From contig CACZHW010000028.1 of the NCBI GenBank assembly GCA_902781095.1, forward strand, positions 1,288 to 34,940: a stretch of 33,653 nucleotides of DNA, read 5' to 3'. The position numbers were made by a program, and so were the translations under genes. The notes beneath the pieces are model-generated. The model was not told the DNA's origin. It saw only the letters and a list, made by a program, of their open reading frames with translations, and ran no database searches. Positions 14,398 to 23,200 of this stretch are shown one piece after another. The DNA is from an uncultured Eubacteriales bacterium. GTDB taxonomy: Bacteria > Bacillota > Clostridia > Christensenellales > Aristaeellaceae. Within the stretch, counting starts at the first letter, position 1. Each line of letters opens with the position of its first letter.

Positions 14398-15498
14398 TCA
14401 GCGCCAGCTGCCGTTTTCAAAATCCCCCATGCCGGAAGAGCGCTTCAGCACGCGCCGCACGATGCGCTCCGCCTCTTCGCCTTCCGCCAGGACGGGGCGG
14501 TAATCCGTTCCCTTTTTCATCTCCGTGAGGCGCAGCGGCACCAGGGTCAGCACCGGCGCGTCCGCGTGATCCTTGTACACCGTGAAGGTGAGGCGCGCAG
14601 CGAGCGCGTCCCTGTCATCCGGGTCGACGTTGCCGCCGAAGACCAGGTTGCCCAGCGAGTAGAGGATGTAGCGCCCGTCCTGCTGCTCGATGCCCTGCAC
14701 GACGTGCGGATGGTGGCCCACGACGACGTCGGCCCCCGCCCTGAGCGCCGCCCGGCCGATGGCGCGCTGTTCCGCCGTAAAGTCAGCACGGTACTCGCTG
14801 CCCCAGTGGAAGGAGGCGATGACGATCTGGCAGCCGAGTTCCCGCAGCGCCTTCACGTCCTTCGAAATGTCCTTCTTGCTGTTCGTATAGGGGAAACAGT
14901 AGCCCGTCATGCCCACCTTCACGCCGTCCTTTTCAAAGACGCCCAGCTGCCCGTTGCCGGAGACGACGAGTCCGGCAGCCGAGAGGTTTTCGATGGTGTC
15001 CTCACGCCCTTTCTCCCCGTAATCCAGCGTGTGGTTGTTGGCGACGTTCACCGCCTCCACGCCGCCCAGCGTCAGGATATCCGCGTACGCCGCCGGCGCT
15101 TTGAAGTTAAACTTCTTTTCCTTCTTCTTCGTCTCTTCCGTCAGCGTGCCCTCGAAGTTGACCAGCGTCAGGTCGTCGGTCCCGAACAGGGCGTTGAGCC
15201 CTGAGAAGAACCAGCCGTAGCCCTTCTCTTCCGCCACGCGCTCGAAGCAGTCGTCGCGCTTGCGCAGCGCGTCCGTGGAACCGAGGGTCGTATCCCCGGC
15301 CACGGTGACGGTGAAGGTCTGCGGCCAGGTGATGGGGCCCTCCTCCGACCAGTAGACGACCTCTTCCGCCTGTTCGGTTTCCTCCGGGGTGAGGGCCGCC
15401 TCCTCGGCGCCCGCCATATCCGACAGGGAGAGCGTCTCCGCCGCTGCAGCCGTGCAGAGCGCCAGCGCCGCCAGCAGTATCGTGAGAATTCTTTTCAT
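14398..15498 (-). CDS. CapA-family (PGA_cap) metallophosphatase-like secreted protein
   Basis: This 366-aa exported protein has a signal peptide (MKRILTILLAALALCTAAAAE), an acidic spacer rich in Glu (about 25-50), then a PGA_cap/CapA metallo-dependent phosphatase-like domain (about 60-305). Visible motifs are TVAGDTTLGS, LVNFEGTLT, AVNVANNHTLDYGEKG, IASFHWGSEY, VVGHHPHVVQGIE and LYSLGNLVFGG, which together carry the metal-binding Asp, Asn and His. CapA is part of poly-gamma-glutamate capsule export, but many CapA-like proteins sit outside capsule loci. No pgsB/pgsC genes are seen here, so a polyglutamate role is not supported. The start overlaps the helicase stop as ATGA. Confidence 0.9.
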   Translation of the reverse strand: MKRILTILLAALALCTAAAAETLSLSDMAGAEEAALTPEETEQAEEVVYWSEEGPITWPQTFTVTVAGDTTLGSTDALRKRDDCFERVAEEKGYGWFFSGLNALFGTDDLTLVNFEGTLTEETKKKEKKFNFKAPAAYADILTLGGVEAVNVANNHTLDYGEKGREDTIENLSAAGLVVSGNGQLGVFEKDGVKVGMTGYCFPYTNSKKDISKDVKALRELGCQIVIASFHWGSEYRADFTAEQRAIGRAALRAGADVVVGHHPHVVQGIEQQDGRYILYSLGNLVFGGNVDPDDRDALAARLTFTVYKDHADAPVLTLVPLRLTEMKKGTDYRPVLAEGEEAERIVRRVLKRSSGMGDFENGSWR

Positions 15499-17777
15499 TC
15501 CGTATCCTTTCCGTTTCGCCGGAGGGCGTCGCCGATCAGCGTGCCTTCCAGCAGCCGCCGCGTCTGCGGCTGTTCATACCGGGCATCGACGAGCAGGAGC
15601 CTGCCCCGGTCCTCCCCGGTCCGGATGAGCCTCCCCGCCGCCTGGATCACGCGCGTAATCCCCGGCAGCACCATCGTGAGAAACCAGCCGTCCTCGCCCA
15701 GTTGGTCGTAGTAGCGCCGCTGCGCCGCGTTTTCCGCATCGGGCGTCGGGATGCCCGTCGAGACGACGGCAACGGCCGTGAGCCGCTCCCCCGGCAGGTC
15801 GACCGCCTCCGAAAAAGCGCCGCCCAGCACGCACAGCAGCACCGTGCCCTTTTCCGTGGCCGAGAGGGCTTCCAGCAGTTCCCGCTTCTCCGTCTCGTCC
15901 ATCCCCCGCCGCTCCCGCAGGAAGCGGCGGCGCTCCTCGCCCTCCAGCAGCGGCGCCACGGTGGCGAGGTAGGCGTAGGAAGGGAAGAAGACCAGCGCGT
16001 TGCCCCGCTCCTCCAGCAGAAAATCCAGGATCGCCTGGGCCACCCGGGGCGCGTTTGCCTCCCTTGCGGCGTAGCGCACGTCGATGGGCGCGATGCGGGC
16101 GTCGAGCTGCTCCTGCGAGAAGGGCGAAGGCAGGTTCAGCACCAGATCGCCCTCCAGCGCGCCGAGCAGGCGGCGCTGCGCGGATGCCGGGGAAAGCGTG
16201 GCGGAGAAGTACGCGCACCCGTGCGCCGCCCGGGAGACCGCGAGGATTTCCGGGGAGGCGTCCAGCAGGCGCAGCGCGACGCGCGCGTGACGCGCGCCGC
16301 CGGAGGCGATCGTCGTCCAGCGGCCGTCGTAGCGGCTCCGGGCCGCGTTCCAGGCCGCCGCCAAGCTGTACGCGTCTGCGGCCGCTCCGCCTTCGCCCGC
16401 GGCGAGCGCCTCGGCAGCGGCCTCCGCGATCTCTTCCGCGGCCCTGTCCAGCGCTTCCGGCGCTCGGTAGCCGTCCGCGCCGAAGTCCGCTTCCCCCGCC
16501 GCGTCGGAAAGCGCTTTCAGCGCACCCGTCAGCGCGGCGTAGAGGCGGTTTTTACGGCCCGCGGCCTCCCGCTGGCTGCGGCGCAGCGCGCGCAGCCCGT
16601 CCGCCTCCAGCGCGGCGGAATAGGCGTCCCGCACGCGCGGCGGCAGCTGGTGCGCCTCGTCCACCAGAAGGATGGCGCCGCCCGGCGCGCGCAGCAGCGA
16701 ATCGACGGATACCGCCGGATCGTACACGTAGTTGTAATCGCACACGACGAGGTCGGCGATCCCCGCCACGGCCAGCGACAGCTCAAACGGGCACAGGCTG
16801 AGGCGCCCTGCCAGCGCTGCAATCTCCTCCGTGCCGAAGATGCCGCCTTCCAGCGCCTCCTCCAGCGCCTCCGGCAGGCGGTCGTAATACCCGCAGGCGC
16901 GCGGGCAAACCTCCGGCCTGCAGTCCCGCTGTTCCATGGGACAGACCTTGTCCTTGGCCGCGATCTCGCAGGCGAGCAGACGCACCCCGCTGCGAGAGAG
17001 CAGGCGCGCCGCTTCCATCGCGGTCTGTCTGCCCGTGTTGCGGGCCGTGAGGAATACAGCGCGCGCCGCTTCGCCCTCCGCCAGGGCGTGCAGGGCCGGC
17101 CACAGCGCCGCCATCGTCTTGCCGATGCCCGTGGGCGCCTGCGCGAAGAGCCGCCGGCGCTCCCGGACGGCACGCCACACCCCCGCGGCAAAGCGCCGCT
17201 GCCCGTCGCGCCAGCCGTCGTAGGGAAAGGGCGCCTCCTGCAGCGACGCGTCCCGGATCCTCCGCCGCTCCTGCTTGCTGCGTTCCCACCGCAGTGCCGC
17301 GGCGCACAGCGTGCAAAACTCGGCCGCCAGCGCGGCGCGTCCCGCCGTCTCCTCGTAGACGGCCACCGGCGTGCCGCCGGGGTCCGCGTACAGGACGCGC
17401 AGCCGTACCGAAGAGGTCCCGTCCCGCTCGCAGAGCATGTGCCCGTACAGGGCCGCCTGGGCCCGGTGCGCAGGCGAGAGCTGCGCGCCTTGTGCGCCGA
17501 GCTTGATTTCCTCCACCGTGGGCACCTCACCCGCGATGACGGCGTCCGCCCGTCCCGAGACGCGCAGCGTCCATTCCCCTTCCGTGTACGCCGCCTCCAG
17601 CGGAACCTCGGAATGCCAGGCCGCGTCGCGCTCGCCCGCGGTCTGCCGCGCCCTGTGGGCAGCCGTTCCCTCGCGCAGCCGTGAGAGGCCGGCAGGTGAA
17701 AGGTCGCTCTCGTGATACGTCGTCTCCACGACGGCGCGCACGCTCAGGCGCAGGACGCCCTCTTCCGCTTTTTTCAC
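15495..17777 (-). CDS. Nuclease-helicase: PD-(D/E)XK domain fused to XPD/DinG-type Fe-S helicase
   Basis: This 760-aa enzyme probably acts in DNA repair. Residues about 20-160 are a RecB/Cas4-like nuclease: GRADAV (D78), VEEIKL (E90, K92) and a QxxxY motif QAALY (107-111). A superfamily 2 helicase follows: Walker A APTGIGKT (214-221), four cysteines at C279, C286, C291 and C295 that fit the XPD/DinG 4Fe-4S site, DEAH box LLVDEAHQLPP (373-376), then motifs V/VI with ITRVIQAAGRLIRT. All expected residues are present, so the enzyme should be active. Translation starts at GTG 17777, overlapping the upstream stop as GTGA. The order nuclease-then-helicase is known in Firmicutes DinG/Rad3-like proteins. 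The exact repair pathway is unknown. Confidence 0.9.
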   Translation of the reverse strand: MKKAEEGVLRLSVRAVVETTYHESDLSPAGLSRLREGTAAHRARQTAGERDAAWHSEVPLEAAYTEGEWTLRVSGRADAVIAGEVPTVEEIKLGAQGAQLSPAHRAQAALYGHMLCERDGTSSVRLRVLYADPGGTPVAVYEETAGRAALAAEFCTLCAAALRWERSKQERRRIRDASLQEAPFPYDGWRDGQRRFAAGVWRAVRERRRLFAQAPTGIGKTMAALWPALHALAEGEAARAVFLTARNTGRQTAMEAARLLSRSGVRLLACEIAAKDKVCPMEQRDCRPEVCPRACGYYDRLPEALEEALEGGIFGTEEIAALAGRLSLCPFELSLAVAGIADLVVCDYNYVYDPAVSVDSLLRAPGGAILLVDEAHQLPPRVRDAYSAALEADGLRALRRSQREAAGRKNRLYAALTGALKALSDAAGEADFGADGYRAPEALDRAAEEIAEAAAEALAAGEGGAAADAYSLAAAWNAARSRYDGRWTTIASGGARHARVALRLLDASPEILAVSRAAHGCAYFSATLSPASAQRRLLGALEGDLVLNLPSPFSQEQLDARIAPIDVRYAAREANAPRVAQAILDFLLEERGNALVFFPSYAYLATVAPLLEGEERRRFLRERRGMDETEKRELLEALSATEKGTVLLCVLGGAFSEAVDLPGERLTAVAVVSTGIPTPDAENAAQRRYYDQLGEDGWFLTMVLPGITRVIQAAGRLIRTGEDRGRLLLVDARYEQPQTRRLLEGTLIGDALRRNGKDTE

Positions 17778-20089
17778 GCCCGCGACCCGCGGCGCCGCAG
17801 CAACAGCAGGAGCGCCAGCGCCGCCGCTGCGCTCACCGCTTCCGCCGCGCGCCAGAGAAGCGGCTCCGCGTACCGGATCCGCACGCGCATCGTCTCGCCG
17901 CCCGCGACGTCCAGCAGCCGGATGCGGTTGTTCGTCCCGCGCAGCACGCGGATTTCACCCTTCCCCTCGATGGACGCGCGGTAGCCCGGATAGTAGAGCA
18001 GGGGCAGTTCCACGTACTTGGCGCCGTTCGGCAGTAGGATCTCAAAGGTCATGTTGGTTCCCTGCTTCTCATAGGCCGACACGACGGCCGGCTCCAGCCC
18101 CTTCTCCCCCTGGGCCGTGATCTCCCCGGGGTTCAGCGCCTCCTTCTCCGTGCCCACGTAGGTGTATTCAAACTGACCGATGCGCGTATCGACAAAGCTT
18201 TCGCGCTCCAGCACCACCGGATCCTGTACGAAGCACTGCATCGTATAGCCGGCCGTCGTCACGGCCAGCACGAGCATCAGCGCCAGGCCCGCGTTTTCCC
18301 GCTTCCGGTCGAAGAGGTAGCCGCGCACGGAGACGATGACCAGCATCGGGACCGCGATCCCCACGAGGCGCCAGGGGAACTGCATCTGCCGGAACAGCGT
18401 GCTGAAGGGATGCGGCAGGTTGACGAGCCTGCCCCAGGGCAGGAACTCCGTGGCGCCCAGCAGGGCCAGCGCACCGAAGAGCAGCAGGCGGTTGATGAGC
18501 CCCGCTTCCCGCGCCTCCTCCGGCGTCCTCTCCTTCCTTCTCCCCTGCATGTACAGCCGGACCACGAGCAGCGCAACGCCCGTCAGCAGCGCCACACCCG
18601 GCACGACGCCGATGGTGTAGGCGAAATCCTCCCGCTCCGGCGCGATGGTGCCGTTGTTGCCGGAGAAGATGACGAAGAAGGAGCCGGGCTTGAGCACGTG
18701 CCGGCTGGAATCGAGCACCACGCTCGTGCTGATGTCCTCGCGAAGATAGGAGAGCATCGGCACAAAGAAGCCCGCACAGCACAGCGCCGTCAAAAGCGCC
18801 GCCGCGAGGATCGCCGCGATGCGCCGCGGCCGGCGCAGCAGCCGGGGCGCGCAGCTGAACGCGGCCAGCAGGCAGAAGGCGGCGGCGAACAGCGTGGACA
18901 GCAGGTGGTTCATCGCGATGCCCGTCATCGCCAGCGCGAGCAGCGGCCAGCGCTTTTCATCGCCGGAGAGCACCTCGCTCATCGCCAGGACCAGCACGGG
19001 GAAGAACACCATGGCGAAGCTCTCCCCCAGCGTCGCGCGCACGTACAGGTTGACGAGCCGGTAGATGGAGAGCGTATAGAGGACGGCGGCGCCCATCGCG
19101 GCCTTCCGGTTGCCCGTCAGCCTCCGGGCGCACGCGTAGCATGAAAATGCCGCGAGCAGGTTGACGGTCATCTCAAAGACGCGCAGGCTGTCCAGCAGGG
19201 ATACGCCGAGGTTGCGCAGCAGCGCGGGCCCGTACAGGAACAGCTCCGGATAGAATTCCGGCGCCGCGTACCCGAAGCCCGCCAGCGTGGAGGCGTGGAT
19301 GCGCACGGGGAACTGCCCGCAGCGCAGCGCGCTGGCGATCCCCTCGATCCGGTTCAGGTGAAAGAGCAGGTCGTGCCCATCCTGCAGGCCGTCCCAGAGC
19401 AGCGGCATGGAAGCGAAGGTCGCCGCGCACACGAGGATGAGGGCGTCCCTCCGGCGTTCCCTGGCCCCGGGGCGCCCGTCCCACGAGAGGCGCAGCAGCA
19501 GCGTGAGCACGATGCCCGCCAGTACGGCGTAGACCGCAAGGTCTGCGGAAAACGGAAGCCGGTTCACCTTGCGCACGGTGAGAAGGCGGATTCTCGCCCC
19601 TTCCGGCCGGGAAACAGCCAGGCGCAGGTGCTCCGCCGAGTCCGTCAGCGTGAAGGTGATCAGCGCCGTCTGTCCTTCTCCGGCGGGCAGCTGTGCCGCT
19701 CCCCCGCGGATGAAGCTCTGCCGGCCCGCGCCCGTCATGCGGGCCTCCAGCGCTTGCGGCGCGTCGTAGAGGATCTCCGCCTCGTAATCACCCCACATGA
19801 GGTTGAGGCCGTCCGCGTTGACGGGCGGCAGGGTGTCGTAGAAGTTGTTCTCCGATTCCTCGGCGCCCCACAGGCCGCTGGCGGTCCGCTGCGCGGCGGC
19901 TTCCTGCTCGCGCCGCATCATGGCGGTGTACGCCTCCTCCGCCTGCTCCGCTTCCTCCGGCGTCACGGTTACGGTGGAGAGCTCCTCCCCCGTAAACGTC
20001 CAGCTGTACGCGTCCCTGTCCGTATAGAAAAGCACCATGGCCGCCAGGCAGAGCCACAGGCAGGCGATGCTCGCAATCTTCCGCTTCAT
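17774..20089 (-). CDS. Large polytopic membrane protein, glycosyltransferase-like (YfhO/PTPS-related type)
   Basis: This 771-aa protein has an N-terminal helix (MKRKIASIACLWLCLAAMVLFY), an extracytoplasmic domain (about 25-185, with FYDTLPPVNADGLNLMWGDYEAEILYDAP), about ten or more helices (190-610) and a second beta-rich extracytoplasmic part (640-740, VELPLLYYPGYRASIEGKGE) before a last helix. The motif DGLQDGHDLLFHLNRIEGIASALRCGQFPVRI, spread across the start of the helical part, is typical of the 6-pyruvoyl-tetrahydropterin-synthase-related membrane proteins, which resemble GT-C glycosyltransferases with an acidic pair in the first loop. A role in cell-surface glycan or lipid-sugar transfer is inferred. 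The start with GGAGG six bases upstream (20089) is preferred over one 12 codons earlier. It is first gene of the operon. Confidence 0.75.
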   Translation of the reverse strand: MKRKIASIACLWLCLAAMVLFYTDRDAYSWTFTGEELSTVTVTPEEAEQAEEAYTAMMRREQEAAAQRTASGLWGAEESENNFYDTLPPVNADGLNLMWGDYEAEILYDAPQALEARMTGAGRQSFIRGGAAQLPAGEGQTALITFTLTDSAEHLRLAVSRPEGARIRLLTVRKVNRLPFSADLAVYAVLAGIVLTLLLRLSWDGRPGARERRRDALILVCAATFASMPLLWDGLQDGHDLLFHLNRIEGIASALRCGQFPVRIHASTLAGFGYAAPEFYPELFLYGPALLRNLGVSLLDSLRVFEMTVNLLAAFSCYACARRLTGNRKAAMGAAVLYTLSIYRLVNLYVRATLGESFAMVFFPVLVLAMSEVLSGDEKRWPLLALAMTGIAMNHLLSTLFAAAFCLLAAFSCAPRLLRRPRRIAAILAAALLTALCCAGFFVPMLSYLREDISTSVVLDSSRHVLKPGSFFVIFSGNNGTIAPEREDFAYTIGVVPGVALLTGVALLVVRLYMQGRRKERTPEEAREAGLINRLLLFGALALLGATEFLPWGRLVNLPHPFSTLFRQMQFPWRLVGIAVPMLVIVSVRGYLFDRKRENAGLALMLVLAVTTAGYTMQCFVQDPVVLERESFVDTRIGQFEYTYVGTEKEALNPGEITAQGEKGLEPAVVSAYEKQGTNMTFEILLPNGAKYVELPLLYYPGYRASIEGKGEIRVLRGTNNRIRLLDVAGGETMRVRIRYAEPLLWRAAEAVSAAAALALLLLLRRRGSRA

Positions 20090-20118
20090 CCGGAAACCTC
20101 CGTGCCGAGGGGCAAACG

Positions 20119-20133
20119 GCCCCAATTTGGGGC
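20119..20133. promoter_or_regulatory. 15-bp palindrome just downstream of the operon -10 box
   Basis: GCCCCAATTTGGGGC has 7-bp arms around one central base and covers the expected transcription start of the minus-strand operon, ending two bases from the -10 box. It could be an operator or a 5' mRNA hairpin. Confidence 0.45.
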
Positions 20134-20134
20134 T

Positions 20135-20163
20135 ATCATAGCACGAAAAGCCTTGCCTTGCAA
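20135..20163 (-). promoter_or_regulatory. Promoter of the seven-gene minus-strand operon
   Basis: Minus strand: TTGCAA (20163-20158), 17 bp, TATGAT (20140-20135). The first ATG is at 20089. No other clear promoter was seen until 10785, so the genes down to azlD may be one transcript. Confidence 0.6.
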
Positions 20164-20168
20164 GGCAG

Positions 20169-20213
20169 GCAAACGCCGGGCCCCTCTGTCAGGCAGAGGG
20201 GTCCGGCGTTTGC
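20169..20213 (-). terminator. Long terminator hairpin after the SH3 protein gene
   Basis: Arms of 20 bp (20169-20188 and 20194-20213) pair with a single G-T wobble around a 5-base loop. It starts ten bases after the stop codon. No long T-run follows, but the stem is the most stable in the window. Confidence 0.75.
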
Positions 20214-20222
20214 TGTTCAGTT

Positions 20223-23200
20223 TCAGGCGTTGCCTCCGGTATTCCTGCGGCGGCGCCTGGGTGCCGCTCCGCTTTCCGTGGCGGCGTCCGTCGCAGTTTC
20301 CGTCGCCTTCGGCGCCTCAGGGGCCTTGGGTGCCTCGGGGGCCTTCGGCATCTCGGGAGCCTTCGGCGGCGTCGGCGGCACCGGGGCCTGCGGCCTTGCC
20401 GGTTCCGCGGGCTTTTCGGGTTCCTGAGGCCTGGCGTACGGGCTCACGCGTCCGTCCGTTTCGGCCTTGCGCATCATATAGGCAGGCACGCCGTCCGCCT
20501 TGTCCGCTGCGGGCCGCACTGCAGGTTCCTTCTGCAGCACGGGCGCTTCCGCGCTCGTCCGCTGCCGGCGCTGTTCCAGCTGCTCGGCGCGGATGTCGCT
20601 CTCGTCCTCCTCCGCGTCCTCCGCTTCCTCTTCCTCTTCCATCTCGCTCCTGCGGCGGTATACGAGGTAGCCGTAAGCTGCGGCCGCGATCAGCACCAGG
20701 ATGCCGATGAGGATGAAGGGCATGAGGCCCAGGCCGCCGGCCTTCTCCTGCACGGGCGCCGTTGTGGGCAGGGGCTCCACTGCCGTAGGGGCGGGGACCG
20801 GCGTCGTGCCGTCGTCCCTCGTCACCACGTAGCGCGCGGAGGCGCCGCTGTCCGTCGCGATCGCCAGCTCGTACTCCCGGTTCACGTCCGGCAGGCGGAT
20901 TTCCATCGCAAAGGTGCCGTCCGCAGCCGCCGTGGTGTTGCCCACGCCGCGCGTCTCCGTATAGACGTTTTCGGCGATGGCCGCAGGCACCAGCTCCGGC
21001 AGGCGGGCCGCTGCGGGTGCAGCCGCCGTGCCCTGAACCTCATAGGTCACGCTGGCGGAAACCCTGGCAAAGGCGTCCGTCACGCCGTAGACGGAGAAGA
21101 CGCCGCTGCTCGTCACGCTGGGCACGTCGTTCACCCGCAGGTTGCCGCTGTTGCTCAGCAGCCGCGCCGGGTTGGCCGGCGGCACCGGGGTGGGCGTGGG
21201 TGTGGGCGTGGGGACCGGGGAAGGCGTGGGCGTCACGTTCGAGGCGACGCCGGTGTTGCTGCTCCAGCTGCCGTCCACCGGCAGCAGGTCGGCCAGCTGC
21301 GTTCCCGCGATGGTGTAGCTTACGTTGTTGCCGCTGTTTGCAGGCGTACCGCTGCTGCCCTTGGAAGCGGCCGCTTCCGCCTGCTCCTCCAGGTAGTCCT
21401 GAAGCTGGCCGATGGTCATCCACTCGGCCATGTCGCTGCGGATGTAGCCGTCCTTGCCGTTATAGTTGACGCCGTACCACTCCACGTTGCTCGTGTCCTT
21501 CACCGTCTCGGTGACCAGCAGCAGCGTGTTCGCGGCCAGGCGGCCCAGGGAGGTCCCGCCCGGCGTCTTGCGCAGGTTTACATTGCTCTTGGTCGTCTTC
21601 ACATACGCCGAAATGGAGGCGTCCGTGAAGGGCTCCGGCGTGGTCAGCGCCAGCGGCGTGGCCGTTGCCTGCGCCTCCTCAAGGGAGGCCAGGTAGTCCG
21701 CCGTCTCCTGCTGTCCCATCAGGCGCACCAGATCGGCGCGCACGAAGCCCCACTGGCTGCCGTACTGGCACAGGTACCAGGTCATGCCGTCCTGCGCGTA
21801 CTGGCTGTTCAGCACGAAGAGGACGCTTTCCTCTTCCAGGATGTTCTGCAGGTAGGCGTTGGGATCCGGGTTGCCGCGCAGCGGCGTGCCGTTCGCGATG
21901 ACGCGCGCGTAGACGCGCAGCTCGACGGGCGCCGGCGTTGCGGTCGCCTCCGGGGTCGCGGTGGGTTCCATCGTCGCCTCGGGCTCCGGAGTCGCGGTCG
22001 CTTCCGGTTCGGGCGTCGGCGTCACCTCAGGCGTGGCCGTCGCTTCCGGTTCGGGCGTCGCCGTCACCTCCGGTTCGGGGGTGTCGGTCGGCACCGGCAT
22101 GGGCGTCTCCTCCGGCGCCACCTCCGGATCGTCCAGCGTGGCGACGTAGCGGGCTTCCTCGTTTACGCCCATCAGCTGGACGTACTTGGCCATCATGTAC
22201 CCGTCGCCCTTCTCGGTGCGCACCTTGCACCAGGCCGTCTCCGGGTCTGCGCCCTGCATCTCCATCACCCAGATGATCGCGCCCTTGCTCAGCTTGCCCT
22301 TGGAGCTGGCGTCCTTTCTGGGATTGGTACGCACGTTGACGGCAGAGCCCGTGTTGATGCCGTAGTGGTAGACGCTGCCTTCCGTAAGCGGCTGCGGGTC
22401 CTCCGGTTCGGGGGTCGGCGTGGGTTCGGGCGTCGGGGTCGGGGTCGGCACCGGCGTCGCGGTCGGTTCCGCGGTGGGCGTTTCCACCGGGGGCACCGCC
22501 GTCGCGTCCGCGTGGCGCATAGCTTCCTCTGCGGCTTCCCGCTCCACGAAGTCCAGCTTCTCCGCTTCCACGTAGCCGGCCTGTCCGCCCGGCATCGTGA
22601 TGACGAGGTACCAGAGGTTCCCGGCCTCGTCCGTCTTCTGTCCGTTTACCACGACCGGCTGGCCGTTTGTGATGGTGGTCACGGCGCCGGTGAGAGGCGC
22701 CTCTCCCGCGGGCTCGCTGCGCAGCAGGATGGAGATGCCCTCCTGCTCCCTCGCGATGGCGTAAAGCGGGAACGCGCTGCTCTGTTCCTCCTGCGCGTCC
22801 GCCGGGAGCGTGAGGGGCTCACCGGCCTCCTGCGGCGCAATCGCGGCGGGTTCTTCCCCGTCCCGGGACTCCGGCTGAACCTCGTCCTGCGCCTGGGCTT
22901 CGGGTTCCGTCTGCGCTTCAGGCTGCTGCGGCGCTTCGGGCTCCGGCTGCTGACCGGGTTCTTCCTGCGCCGGCGCTTCCGTCACCTGTTCGGCCGGCTC
23001 CGCTTCCGGCTGCGCCGCACCCTCAGCGGGCGTCATGGCCTGAAGGAGCTGCTGCGCCTGCTCCTCGGGGATGAAGCTCAGCAGGTAATCGCGCATATAG
23101 CCCTGCACGCCCGACTCCTGCACGGTGACGGGGTACCAGACCTTTCCGCCCGATCCGCTCCGGGCGTCGCCCACGTGCACCAGCGTGTCGTTGGGCACCG

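Noticed and set aside
14398..15498. Poly-gamma-glutamate capsule locus
   Set aside because: Only a CapA-like gene is present; the synthetase and other export genes are missing.
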